The position numbers were made by a program, and so were the translations under genes. This document shows positions 1 to 7,104 of a stretch of DNA of 11,359 nucleotides, piece by piece. Numbering within the stretch: position 1 is the first letter of the stretch; each line of letters starts with the position of its first letter. The stretch lies in assembly GCA_027031025.1 (NCBI GenBank), contig JALVEJ010000136.1, forward strand, positions 1 through 11,359, written 5' to 3'. The DNA comes from Flavobacteriales bacterium (GTDB lineage Bacteria; Bacteroidota; Bacteroidia; Flavobacteriales; Flavobacteriaceae). The notes beneath the pieces are model-generated. The model saw only the letters and a program-made list of their open reading frames with translations, ran no database searches and had not been told where the DNA came from.

Positions 1-15
1 TAAAAACTTACGATT

Positions 16-126
16 ATGACTTACGCATTAATACATTTTATCAGTTGGCCTATCATTATTTATTTGGGATATAAACTGAGTTTTTGGGCTATAAAAAAAT
101 ATGAAACGAAATATGGCGATTCATAA
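16..126 (+). CDS. Small single-helix membrane protein, 36 aa
   Basis: A short reading frame starts at ATG 16 and stops at TAA 124-126. An in-frame TAA at 1-3 shows that it is not the tail of a longer gene. The product has one strongly hydrophobic stretch, about residues 3-26 (ALIHFISWPIIIYLGYK), followed by a charged tail (KKYETKYGDS), so it would sit in the membrane with a short basic end. A hairpin terminator follows 18 bases after the stop, as expected for the last gene of a transcript. I recognise no family and assign no function. Its size makes the call uncertain, but the sensible composition and the terminator argue that it is translated. Confidence 0.5.
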   Translation: MTYALIHFISWPIIIYLGYKLSFWAIKKYETKYGDS

Positions 127-143
127 AATTTCAAGTGTTAAAC

Positions 144-172
144 AAAGGCTATCTGTATAAGGTAGCCTTTAT
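144..172 (+). terminator. Hairpin terminator after the 36-aa gene
   Basis: AAAGGCTATC at 144-153 pairs with GGTAGCCTTT at 161-170 across a 7-base loop, with one G:U pair in ten. The A-tract on the left arm and T-tract on the right arm make it potentially bidirectional. It separates the small upstream gene from the rocD transcript. It also argues against the open GTG frame at 135-335, which would run through it. Confidence 0.7.
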
Positions 173-303
173 TGTTATCTATTTTTATAAGAAAAATCTT
201 AAATTCTTAAAATGCTTACATGAACGAAAAAAAGGACTATTTGATATTAATTATGAACGCAAGATTGATAATTTTTTTATAAAAAATGCACTTTATTCAA
301 TCA

Positions 304-323
304 AATTCTTATTTTTGAGAATT
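304..323 (+). promoter_or_regulatory. Candidate rocD promoter with flanking inverted repeat
   Basis: TATTTTTG at 310-317 matches the Bacteroidota -7 consensus TAnnTTTG exactly and lies 21 bases before the rocD start. It sits between perfect 6-base inverted arms, AATTCT (304-309) and AGAATT (318-323). No TTG is found at the usual -33 distance, so the promoter rests on the -7 box alone. The arms could be an operator or chance in AT-rich DNA. Confidence 0.4.
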
Positions 324-338
324 AAAAATTATTGAATA

Positions 339-1598
339 ATGAATACAACTATAAAACCTACTTTAACCAAAGCGCAAGCCATAGCCTATGAAGATAAATA
401 TGGCGCACATAATTATCATCCATTACCGGTGGTCTTAACAAAAGGTAAAGGCGTGTATGTTTGGGATGTGGAAGGTAAACAATATTTTGATTTTTTGTCG
501 GCATATTCGGCGGTAAATCAAGGACATGGACACCCTAAAATTGTCAATGCGCTTAAAGAACAAGCCGAACGTTTGGCACTGACATCTCGGGCATTTTACA
601 ATGACAAACTTGGTTTGTATGAAAAATTTGCCACGGAATATTTCGGTTTTGACAAACTTTTACCGATGAATACCGGTGCCGAAGCCGTAGAAACCGCCAT
701 AAAACTGGCTAGAAAATGGGCGTATGAGAAAAAAGGCATTCCGGAAAATGCGGCAAACATTATTGTTGCCAAAGGAAATTTCCATGGGCGAACAACTACA
801 ATTATTTCGTTTTCCAACGATCCGGAAGCCAGAGACAATTTCGGACCTTATACACCCGGATTTACCAAAATTCCTTACGATGATTTAGACGCATTGGAAG
901 CAGCTATTAAAGCCAATCCCAATACCATCGGATTTTTGGTAGAGCCGATTCAAGGCGAAGCTGGAGTATTTGTGCCGTCAAATGGTTACCTCAAAGGTGC
1001 CAAAGCTATTTGCGAAAAATATGGCTGTTTATTTATAGCCGACGAAGTTCAAACAGGAATTGCCCGAACCGGAAAGTTATTGGCTGTTGATCACGAAGAC
1101 GTCAAACCTGATATTTTGATTTTAGGCAAAGCTTTGTCCGGCGGTGTGTATCCGGTGTCTGCCGTTTTAGCCAACGATGATATTATGTTGACAATCAAAC
1201 CCGGACAACACGGCTCTACTTTTGGGGGTAATCCGGTTGCTGCTAATGTAGCCATTGCTGCATTAACGGTTGTCAAAGAAGAAAATTTAGCCGACAATGC
1301 CGCTAAAATGGGTAACATTTTCCGTGAAGAGATGCAAAAAATAGTGGATAGTTCCAAATTTGTCAAACAAGTGCGTGGTAAAGGTTTACTCAATGCCGTC
1401 ATCATTGACGATACCGAAGATAGTGATACCGCTTGGAATATTTGCTTGAAACTGGCTGATAACGGTTTGTTGGCAAAACCGACTCATGGTAATATCATTC
1501 GTTTTGCACCGCCGTTGGTTATCAATGAAGAACAATTGCATGAAGCAATTGACATAATCAAAAAATCAATAGCCGAATATGAGCAAGAAAATCTATAA
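339..1598 (+). CDS. rocD: Ornithine--oxo-acid aminotransferase (RocD)
   Basis: This enzyme transfers the delta-amino group of ornithine to 2-oxoglutarate, giving glutamate-5-semialdehyde and glutamate. It links arginine/ornithine breakdown to proline and glutamate in the cytosol. The 419 residues are full length for a class-III PLP aminotransferase. Visible motifs are NTGAEAVETAIK (111-122, cofactor phosphate binding), FHGRTT (148-153), GEAGV (206-210), ADEVQTG (234-240, with Asp235 for the pyridine nitrogen), LGKALSGG (262-269, with Lys264 as the Schiff-base lysine) and HGSTFGGNP (291-299). The long stretch from NTGAEAVE to PYTPGF, and ILGKALSGGVYPVSAVLAN, are typical of RocD rather than ArgD. 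ATG 339 is the first sensible start. The 3' end overlaps the next gene by 20 bases. No arginase or proline genes are in the window. Confidence 0.95.
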   Translation: MNTTIKPTLTKAQAIAYEDKYGAHNYHPLPVVLTKGKGVYVWDVEGKQYFDFLSAYSAVNQGHGHPKIVNALKEQAERLALTSRAFYNDKLGLYEKFATEYFGFDKLLPMNTGAEAVETAIKLARKWAYEKKGIPENAANIIVAKGNFHGRTTTIISFSNDPEARDNFGPYTPGFTKIPYDDLDALEAAIKANPNTIGFLVEPIQGEAGVFVPSNGYLKGAKAICEKYGCLFIADEVQTGIARTGKLLAVDHEDVKPDILILGKALSGGVYPVSAVLANDDIMLTIKPGQHGSTFGGNPVAANVAIAALTVVKEENLADNAAKMGNIFREEMQKIVDSSKFVKQVRGKGLLNAVIIDDTEDSDTAWNICLKLADNGLLAKPTHGNIIRFAPPLVINEEQLHEAIDIIKKSIAEYEQENL

Positions 1599-1884
1599 CA
1601 AACCCAAAAGAGCGCAAATTATTTATTTCCTCCTGATATTTTTATCGGGAGGGGCGCTTTTTTTTATCAAAACCAAACCCGACGATAAGCAAAATTTTTG
1701 GTTGATGATGGTTTTGCTTATTATATTAATGTATAGTTTGCTCAAATCGACTAAAAACTGGGCTTATGACAATCCGAAGCCGAAGGATGATGAAATTGAT
1801 GAACCGAAAAAAGTTTACAAACAAAAAGATATTCCCAGCTTGGAAGAAATGACTAAAAATTTTAAAAAAACAATTAAAAAATGA
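1579..1884 (+). CDS. Two-helix membrane protein of unknown function, 101 aa
   Basis: I recognise no named family. The product has a basic N-terminus (MSKKIYNKPKRAQ) and two hydrophobic segments, about residues 14-30 and 41-56, separated by a short polar turn (KTKPDDKQN). A charged, lysine-rich cytoplasmic tail of about 40 residues follows. By the positive-inside rule both ends face the cytoplasm. ATG 1579 lies inside the rocD end, giving a 20-base overlap. The next in-frame ATG would remove the first helix, so this start is preferred. Its stop overlaps the ATG of the Smr-domain gene by four bases (ATGA), which suggests translational coupling and confirms it as a real gene. Confidence 0.8.
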   Translation: MSKKIYNKPKRAQIIYFLLIFLSGGALFFIKTKPDDKQNFWLMMVLLIILMYSLLKSTKNWAYDNPKPKDDEIDEPKKVYKQKDIPSLEEMTKNFKKTIKK

Positions 1885-2378
1885 AGCCGGGTGATAGAGT
1901 TGCTGCCATTGATGATGATTTGGAAGGTATAGTAAAAAAAATTGATAATCAATTAGTTTATTTCACAACTGACGATGGTTTCACGATGCAACTTCCGGCT
2001 GATAAAGTTGTCGTCATAGATAGTTTATTAGACGAAAAACTTAAAAAAACTCCGGTTACATCCAAAGAAAGTGTTTTTAAAAATAAATTTGTCCGAAAAT
2101 CTATTGACAAACCGGTATTTGATTTACATATTGAAAAAATTCAAGCCAAACATCATCATTTGAATGCTGGCCAAATGTTGGAAATTCAGCTTAACGAAGT
2201 CAAACGGATAATTCATAAAATGAAAAGAAAACATTACAAAGAATTTGTCTTGATTCATGGAGAAGGTAAAGGCGTTTTAAGAAGGGAAATACAAAAAATT
2301 TTGCGACAAAACGCTTTGAAATATACAGATGCTTCTTACCAAAAATATGGTCATGGCGCTATTTTAGTAATAATTTGA
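1881..2378 (+). CDS. Small Smr-domain protein (DUF2027/Smr-like)
   Basis: The C-terminal half (about residues 78-165) is a small MutS-related (Smr) domain: FDLHIEKI (80-87), HGEGKG (126-131) and a closing YGHGAILVI (156-164). The family's DLH and HGxGxG motifs are both present. Smr domains bind or cut branched DNA or RNA; which activity applies here cannot be read from the sequence. The N-terminal 45 residues (KPGDRVAAIDDDLEGIVKKI and onward) look like a small beta-barrel, resembling the start of the longer Bacteroidota DUF2027-Smr proteins, of which this would be a short form. It is the last gene of the rocD run: its start overlaps the preceding stop (ATGA), and a terminator hairpin begins at its own stop codon. 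Confidence 0.85.
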   Translation: MKPGDRVAAIDDDLEGIVKKIDNQLVYFTTDDGFTMQLPADKVVVIDSLLDEKLKKTPVTSKESVFKNKFVRKSIDKPVFDLHIEKIQAKHHHLNAGQMLEIQLNEVKRIIHKMKRKHYKEFVLIHGEGKGVLRREIQKILRQNALKYTDASYQKYGHGAILVII

Positions 2379-2402
2379 TTTTAAGGAAAAATCAATTTTT
2401 TT
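2375..2402 (+). terminator. Terminator at the end of the rocD-smr run
   Basis: TTGATTTT (2375-2382) and AAAATCAA (2388-2395) form a perfect 8-base stem with a 5-base loop, followed directly by seven T (2396-2402). The left arm contains the TGA stop of the Smr gene. The stem is AT-rich, but its perfect pairing, position and T-run fit an intrinsic terminator. It shows that the acyltransferase downstream must begin after it, at ATG 2423. Confidence 0.6.
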
Positions 2403-2422
2403 ATATTTACACAAAAATATAT

Positions 2423-3511
2423 ATGGTCAAAACGCATATAAAACCCCTGACATCATTGAGGTTTCTTTTTGCATTGATGGTTTTTTTATCACATTTGGAT
2501 TTTTTTAAAGCCGGAAATTCACAATTTTTAAAGCAACTATATGAGCGAATATTTTATGAAGGATACATCGGTGTGAGTTTTTTCTTTATTCTGAGTGGTT
2601 TTATCATTTCATATAATTATCAAGACCGCTTGATTGCTTCACCTAAAAATAAAATAAATTTTTATATAGCCCGTTTTGCCCGTATTTATCCTTTGCATTT
2701 TTTAACTTTTTTACTTGCTATCCCTTTATCATATCAAGTTTTTATGCAAAATAAGTTTTTAGGTGTTGTTCAAACTTTTACCAATGTTAGTCTAACACAG
2801 AGTTTTATTCCTATTCGGCAAATCTATTTCTCATACAATGCGCCTTCGTGGAGTTTGTCAGATGAAATGTTTTTTTATATGCTTTTTCCTTTTATTTTCA
2901 GTCTGATTTATAAGGAACAGAAATTTAAACTTCTTTTGATTTTTATAAGTTTAATAAGCATTCCTGTATCGAGCTTAATCATTCCTGAAGTTTACCATCA
3001 TCATTTATTTTATATCAATCCTTTGTTCCGTATTGTTGATTTTTTAATTGGATTTTATCTCTATAATATTTATAAAAATTTTAAAACCAAGAGGTTAAAA
3101 TTAAATTTCAACTGGTTGGAAGTATTTGCCATTTTAGTTTTTATAATCTTTTTTAGTTTTCATCGTCAAGTTTTGGAAGTAGCAAGATATTCTTATTATT
3201 ATTGGCTTCCTATGGCATTAATCATTTTTATTTTTAGTTTCCAAAAAGGCTTTTTTTCTAAAATATTATCTCATAAGTTTTTGATTCATTTAGGTGAGAT
3301 AAGTTTCGGATTTTATATGTTTCATCAGTTAATTTTGCGTTATTTTTTAAAATTAAACGAAAGGTTTTTGCATTGGGATAATATGATTTTGATTGCAATA
3401 ATGGTTTTTTTGCTTTCGCTTATAATTAGTCATTATGCTTACTTATGGTATGAAAAGCCCATGAATTCGTATGTTAAAAACAAAGCTAAAAAGTTTTTTA
3501 TATCACCATAG
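2423..3511 (+). CDS. Acyltransferase-3 family membrane protein (OafA/YrhL-like)
   Basis: A multi-pass membrane O-acyltransferase of 362 residues, about ten predicted helices, probably adding an acetyl or other acyl group to a cell-surface glycan. Family signatures are SLRFLFALMVFLSH (11-24, with conserved Arg13 and His24), GVSFFFILSGFIISY (50-64), RFARIYPLHF (84-93), PSWSLSDEMFF (141-151), GEISFGFYMFH (291-301) and the terminal WYEKP (342-346). A TTG start at 2375 would add 16 residues but would lie inside the terminator hairpin, so ATG 2423 is chosen. TATATTTA (2402-2409) is a one-mismatch -7 box just upstream, so it may have its own promoter. Its acceptor is unknown. It is not in the sialic-acid-type cluster 4 kb away. 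Its last 14 bases overlap the convergent methyltransferase gene. Confidence 0.88.
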   Translation: MVKTHIKPLTSLRFLFALMVFLSHLDFFKAGNSQFLKQLYERIFYEGYIGVSFFFILSGFIISYNYQDRLIASPKNKINFYIARFARIYPLHFLTFLLAIPLSYQVFMQNKFLGVVQTFTNVSLTQSFIPIRQIYFSYNAPSWSLSDEMFFYMLFPFIFSLIYKEQKFKLLLIFISLISIPVSSLIIPEVYHHHLFYINPLFRIVDFLIGFYLYNIYKNFKTKRLKLNFNWLEVFAILVFIIFFSFHRQVLEVARYSYYYWLPMALIIFIFSFQKGFFSKILSHKFLIHLGEISFGFYMFHQLILRYFLKLNERFLHWDNMILIAIMVFLLSLIISHYAYLWYEKPMNSYVKNKAKKFFISP

Positions 3512-4142
3512 CTATTGATAAACCATCCCGCACCGGCAATATCAGAGCTTCAACCCTTGGGTCATTTGCTACCATTTCATTAAAATGTTTGATTGCCATG
3601 GTTTCGGCATCTTTTGCTTCCGGTTCTAAAACTTTTCCGTACCACAGAACATTATCGGCAATAAGTAATCCGCCTCGGGACATTTTGGGTAAAATCATCT
3701 CAAAATATTGCGGATAGTAACGTTTGTCAGCATCGAGAAAAACCAAGTCAAATATAGTCTCAAGTTTCGGAATGATGTCGCGGGCGTTGCCGACTATTTG
3801 TTTGATTCGCTTCCGGTAAGCCGATTGCTCAAAATATTTGTTTTGGATAGTTTGAAATTCGTCATTTTTATCAATGGTGATAATTTGTCCGTCAGGCGTC
3901 AGTCCTTCTGCCAAACATAGCGTTGCGTAACCGGTAAAAGTCCCTATTTCCAATATGTTTTTAGGTTGTTTAAGACGCGATAGCAAGCTTAGCAACCGCC
4001 CTTGATAATGTCCGCTGATCATTTGCGGCAACACGGTTTTTTGATAAGTTTCCCGTTCCAATGCCGCTAACAATTCCGATTGTGGCGCGGTTAAGTTTTC
4101 TATGTATGATAAAATTTGCTCATTAACAAAGCTACTGTCCAT
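3498..4142 (-). CDS. SAM-dependent O-methyltransferase (COMT/CCoAOMT-like)
   Basis: The 214 residues match the length of bacterial O-methyltransferases of the metal-dependent catechol/caffeoyl-CoA type (Methyltransf_3). Visible features are ILEIGTFTGYATLCLA (63-78, SAM motif I), the acidic ITIDKNDE (88-95), FDLVFLDADK (131-140, with Asp137 in the position of the catalytic metal ligand) and GGLLIADNVLW (157-167, with Asp163-Asn164 as further metal ligands). It would methylate a hydroxyl, probably of a catechol-like small molecule, but the substrate is unknown. ATG at 4142 (MDSSFVNEQ) fits the family length best; ATG 4148 is possible, and a start at 4181 would lie deep in the upstream gene. It overlaps the upstream gene by 11 bases, so the two are probably translated together. 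Confidence 0.87.
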   Translation of the reverse strand: MDSSFVNEQILSYIENLTAPQSELLAALERETYQKTVLPQMISGHYQGRLLSLLSRLKQPKNILEIGTFTGYATLCLAEGLTPDGQIITIDKNDEFQTIQNKYFEQSAYRKRIKQIVGNARDIIPKLETIFDLVFLDADKRYYPQYFEMILPKMSRGGLLIADNVLWYGKVLEPEAKDAETMAIKHFNEMVANDPRVEALILPVRDGLSIAMVI

Positions 4143-4821
4143 TATCATTAATTTTGAATTTTTCATACATTTCCAAATCAAAGAATGAAACAGAAAGAAT
4201 TTCGCTCATTTTAATAATTAAATCCGTATTCAATTGGTTGATATTTGAAACATTACCGGTTTCTACGTAATCTGCATAAATTGAAAGATAATGTGTCGTA
4301 AAATTAAGCTGTAAAGTTTTGTCACGAAAACCACTAATAGCCGGAATAATTCTAATGTATTCGGAAATGCCCGGAAGAGGTAATTTTATTACCCAGCCTA
4401 TATAAAATTTGTTATTTTTTAAGGAGATTAAAATCAGATTTTCATTAATAAAAGCTTCCTTAAGTTTTAATTCGAATTCGTTACCAACCTTTGATATGGC
4501 TTGAATTACATATTTTTGTTTATCTAGAAAAAGATTTAGAGAAATCATTAGCAAAGCTATAGGAATAGATGCTATGGAAGTTAATGTGTAATGTTCTTTA
4601 AAGGGAAATTGATTATAAACTTTTACAATAAGTTCCGGCCAAGCGTATTCTATTATAAAACGTATAATCAAAGCTAATGCACCGATATATGAACCCTTTA
4701 AAATTGTTTCAAAAATTAGACGCTGTTTGTCTAGTCTTTGTTGGATAAATTTAAAATAATAGGATCTGGTTAAAAATAGATAACCCGCAGCAAGAGGAAA
4801 TATAAATAAATTCCAAGGCAT
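4132..4821 (-). CDS. Unrecognised membrane protein with C-terminal soluble domain, 229 aa
   Basis: I do not recognise this family with confidence. There are three hydrophobic segments: residues 3-17 (WNLFIFPLAAGYLFL), 43-60 (GSYIGALALIIRFIIEYA) and 80-99 (LTSIASIPIALLMISLNLFL). A soluble C-terminal region of about 125 residues follows. It holds an alternating beta-type stretch, LISLKNNKFYIGWVI (131-145), of the kind seen in small barrel domains, then IRIIPAISGFRDKTLQLNF (156-174). The 1-base stop/start overlap with the 64-aa gene upstream and the 11-base overlap with the methyltransferase downstream place it in the middle of a three-gene unit. A link to DUF6338-type membrane proteins is possible from general layout, but I cannot verify it. 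Confidence 0.8.
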   Translation of the reverse strand: MPWNLFIFPLAAGYLFLTRSYYFKFIQQRLDKQRLIFETILKGSYIGALALIIRFIIEYAWPELIVKVYNQFPFKEHYTLTSIASIPIALLMISLNLFLDKQKYVIQAISKVGNEFELKLKEAFINENLILISLKNNKFYIGWVIKLPLPGISEYIRIIPAISGFRDKTLQLNFTTHYLSIYADYVETGNVSNINQLNTDLIIKMSEILSVSFFDLEMYEKFKINDNGQ

Positions 4822-5015
4822 TATTTCATAGAATTATGCAACTTCCTGTTATTGAGGTTTTTTATGATGTCCGAATCTAATAGTTCATTTAGTGTTTTTT
4901 TAAACTTTTCTTGTTTAAAAAAATCTTTTTTTTCAATAAATAAACTACCGTTGTTAGTAACTTTAATTATGTCATGCTTTTTTTTTCGAGAAAAAATAGG
5001 AAGGTGTGATTGCAT
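4821..5015 (-). CDS. Small basic soluble protein, 64 aa, unknown
   Basis: The product is short, lysine-rich and without hydrophobic segments (begins MQSHLPIFSRKKKHD; ends NNRKLHNSMK). A likely beta-hairpin (IIKVTNNGSLFIEKK, about 16-30) is followed by a helical stretch (FKKTLNELLDSDIIKNL, about 38-54). No family is recognised. The case for a real gene is its stop codon, which overlaps the ATG of the membrane protein gene by one base (TAATG), the hallmark of translational coupling. It begins the unit. The roughly 100 bases upstream are AT-rich, with only near-matches to a -7 box, such as TATCTTTA on the minus strand at 5076-5069. Confidence 0.65.
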   Translation of the reverse strand: MQSHLPIFSRKKKHDIIKVTNNGSLFIEKKDFFKQEKFKKTLNELLDSDIIKNLNNRKLHNSMK

Positions 5016-5155
5016 AATAGTATTTTAAAAATTAACTTTCAAAAAATATGCCTAAATGAACATTAGTGTAAAGATAAACAGAAATTTTAAACAATAATAA
5101 ATATCGTTTTATTTTTATTGAATAGGCAAAATTTTAACATTAATAATATTGAATA

Positions 5156-5977
5156 TTAAATATTCTCAAACATGTCATTCATTTTTTCTTTTTCTTCACG
5201 GGCTAAGTCGCCATCAACTAAAATTCTACCACTATGTTCATCGACAATGATTTTTTGACGGGTGCGGATTTCCAATTGTTGTTGGACGGGAATGGTAAAA
5301 TACGACCCGCCTGATGAGCCGCGTTCAATAGACACAACTGCCAATCCGTTTTTAAAATTCTTACGCAAACGGTCATAAGCCCGTAGTAACCGGGGTTCTA
5401 TTTTTTTGCGTAAACTTTCGGCTTTTTTGGTTAAGAATTTTTCTTGTTTTTCGGTTTCTTTCATCAATGCCGATAATTCTTCACGTTTGTGTTGCAGGTC
5501 TGCTTCGCGTTGTTGGATCAGTTCGTCAATACCTTTTACTTTGACTTCTTTACCATCCTTTTCGTATGTATAACCTTCTATTTTTTGGGTTTGTTTTTCG
5601 ATTTCGTTGTTGGCTTCCCGAATTTTTTTGTCGGCAAACTCAATCTCCAATTCCTGATATTCTATTTCTTTTGACAAGGCTTCGTATTCTCGGTTATTAC
5701 GAACATTTTTTTGTTGCTCGGTATATCTGGCTATTAATTGTTTAGCATCGTCAATGGCTATTTTGCGTTTGGCAATTTCATCTTTTTGTTGCTCAATGAT
5801 ATTTTGGATTTTTTCTTTGCGAATATGCAAGCCTTGAATTTCGTCTTCCATATCTTGAATTTCCAAAGGTAACTCGCCACGGGTGCTTTTTATTTCGTCA
5901 ATTTTAGAGTCGATAAGTTGTAAATCGTAGAGTAGTCTTAATTTTTCTTCTACTGTCATTTCTTTTGTTTTGCCCAT
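5156..5977 (-). CDS. CT398-like coiled-coil protein with cysteine-less zinc ribbon
   Basis: Residues 8 to about 205 are heptad-rich and strongly charged, a long helical hairpin, with a likely turn near 135-150 (EGYTYEKDGKEVKVKG). The C-terminal part (about 208-262) aligns with the C4-type zinc-ribbon domain zf-RING_7, which normally reads like RGACGGC and, later, VCEYCGRILV. Here the same positions are RGSSGGS (219-225) and VDEHSGRILV (245-254), so all four metal-binding cysteines are replaced. The whole protein has no cysteine at all. The rest of the ribbon (FTIPVQQQLEIRTRQKIIV) is well kept, so this is a conserved non-zinc version rather than decay. The family's role is poorly known; a link to nucleic acids or secretion has been suggested for homologues. 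The gene lies 3 bases after the Nif3-like gene and is co-transcribed with it. Confidence 0.88.
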   Translation of the reverse strand: MGKTKEMTVEEKLRLLYDLQLIDSKIDEIKSTRGELPLEIQDMEDEIQGLHIRKEKIQNIIEQQKDEIAKRKIAIDDAKQLIARYTEQQKNVRNNREYEALSKEIEYQELEIEFADKKIREANNEIEKQTQKIEGYTYEKDGKEVKVKGIDELIQQREADLQHKREELSALMKETEKQEKFLTKKAESLRKKIEPRLLRAYDRLRKNFKNGLAVVSIERGSSGGSYFTIPVQQQLEIRTRQKIIVDEHSGRILVDGDLAREEKEKMNDMFENI

Positions 5978-5980
5978 ATT

Positions 5981-7075
5981 TTATAAATAATTGATAGGGT
6001 TAGTATTTATTTCCGATAAAGCAACTGCAAAATTACGAATTTTTTTTGTAAGTAGTTCAAATAAAAACAATTTTGTATATTGTTCACTTTCGTAGTGTCC
6101 TATATCGGCTAAAATGAGGCTGTTTTCGGCTTGAAAAAAGTCATGATATTTTAAATCGGCGGTTATCAACAGGTCGGCGCCGGCAGCTTTGGCAGATTGA
6201 ATGGTAAAACTACCTGAGCCACCTAAAATGGCCACTTTTTTAATGGTTTTTCCACGTAAAGCCGAATGTCTGATGCATGATAAATTGAGGTGTTTTTTTA
6301 GTTTTTTCAAATATTCATGTTCATCAACCGGCTCAGGCAATTCGCCGACAATTCCCAACCCAATTTCTTGATGTTGGTTTTGTAATTTCAAAATTTCGTA
6401 AGCCACTTCTTCATACGGATGTTTCTCAAAAAGATTTTGTAAAATTTTTGATTCCTTATGTTTTGGATAGATGACGCTGATACGTTCTTCCTTTTCATAA
6501 TGCCTTTTGCCTTGCTCACCAACATACGGATTGGCGTTTTCGAGGGGCTTAAAGGTGCCGGTTCCTTCTACATTAAAACTACATTCGCTATAATTTCCTA
6601 TTTTACCGGCGCCTGCCTCAAACAAAGCATTTCTTACTTTTTCGGCATCGGCAATGGGCGCATAAGTAACCAATTGTCGCAATGTCCCGGATTGTAGTTG
6701 CAAAACCTTTTGATTTGTCAGTCCTAATTTTTGAGCCAAAATTCCACTGACACCAAATGCTTGATTGTCCAATGCTGTATGCGTGGCATATATGGCAATA
6801 TCGTGTTTAATGGCTTTCATTACGGTGCGTTCTACATAATTGCGTCCGGTTAAAGATTTTAAGCCGCTAAAAATAATAGGATGAAAACTGACAATTAGAT
6901 TCAGATTCTTTTTAATTGCCTCATCTACAACAGCTTCCAATGTATCATGTGTGATTAATATGCCTTTTAATTCGGCATTAGAATTCCCGACCAATAAACC
7001 TACATTATCAAAATCTTCTGCATAAACCGGCGGAATTGTTTCTTCTATTATATGAATGACGTCTTTTACTTTCAT
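5981..7075 (-). CDS. Nif3-like dinuclear metal center protein (YqfO/YbgI family)
   Basis: The 364 residues match the long, YqfO-type form of the family, in which a PII-like domain (about 130-235) is inserted between two halves of the metal-binding core. The N-terminal half has AEDFDNVGLLVG (19-30), IVSFHPIIFSGLK (61-73) and ATHTALDN (97-104, with Asp103). The C-terminal half has ADLLITADLKYHDF (300-313) and DIGHYESEQ (324-332, with His327 and Glu331). These match the family's metal ligands, except that the first His of the usual HHP motif is Phe64. The function is unsettled; annotation as GTP cyclohydrolase I type 2 is weakly supported for the family. ATG 7075 is chosen over an upstream ATG at 7147 because homologues begin near here and a -7 box lies between the two. 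It heads a two-gene unit. Confidence 0.9.
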   Translation of the reverse strand: MKVKDVIHIIEETIPPVYAEDFDNVGLLVGNSNAELKGILITHDTLEAVVDEAIKKNLNLIVSFHPIIFSGLKSLTGRNYVERTVMKAIKHDIAIYATHTALDNQAFGVSGILAQKLGLTNQKVLQLQSGTLRQLVTYAPIADAEKVRNALFEAGAGKIGNYSECSFNVEGTGTFKPLENANPYVGEQGKRHYEKEERISVIYPKHKESKILQNLFEKHPYEEVAYEILKLQNQHQEIGLGIVGELPEPVDEHEYLKKLKKHLNLSCIRHSALRGKTIKKVAILGGSGSFTIQSAKAAGADLLITADLKYHDFFQAENSLILADIGHYESEQYTKLFLFELLTKKIRNFAVALSEINTNPINYL

Positions 7076-7091
7076 TGTAGAAAATTTGTTA

Positions 7092-7099
7092 CAAAGGTA
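7092..7099 (-). promoter_or_regulatory. -7 box of the nif3 promoter
   Basis: On the minus strand TACCTTTG reads from 7099 to 7092, an exact match to TAnnTTTG, 16 bases before the ATG at 7075. No TTG is present at the usual -33 distance. Its position inside the longer open frame supports starting the gene at 7075, not 7147. Confidence 0.55.
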
Positions 7100-7104
7100 A
7101 TTTA

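Noticed and set aside
135..335. GTG-started frame of 66 codons before rocD
   Set aside because: It runs through the hairpin terminator at 144-170 and the rocD -7 box, has the Lys/Phe/Ile-rich composition of translated AT-rich non-coding DNA, and shows no domain.
596..1405. Antisense frames within rocD, and similar opposite-strand frames in the nif3, zinc-ribbon, methyltransferase and ruvX genes
   Set aside because: They are shadows of strongly conserved genes and show no protein-like features of their own.
2375..2422. N-terminal extension of the acyltransferase from TTG 2375
   Set aside because: The 16 added residues come from a terminator hairpin and its T-run, and the family normally begins just before the TSLRF motif.
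5144..5158. AT-only palindrome at the end of the zinc-ribbon gene
   Set aside because: TAATATT-G-AATATTA is perfect, but it has almost no loop, no GC pair and no T-run on the minus strand, so I do not call it a terminator.
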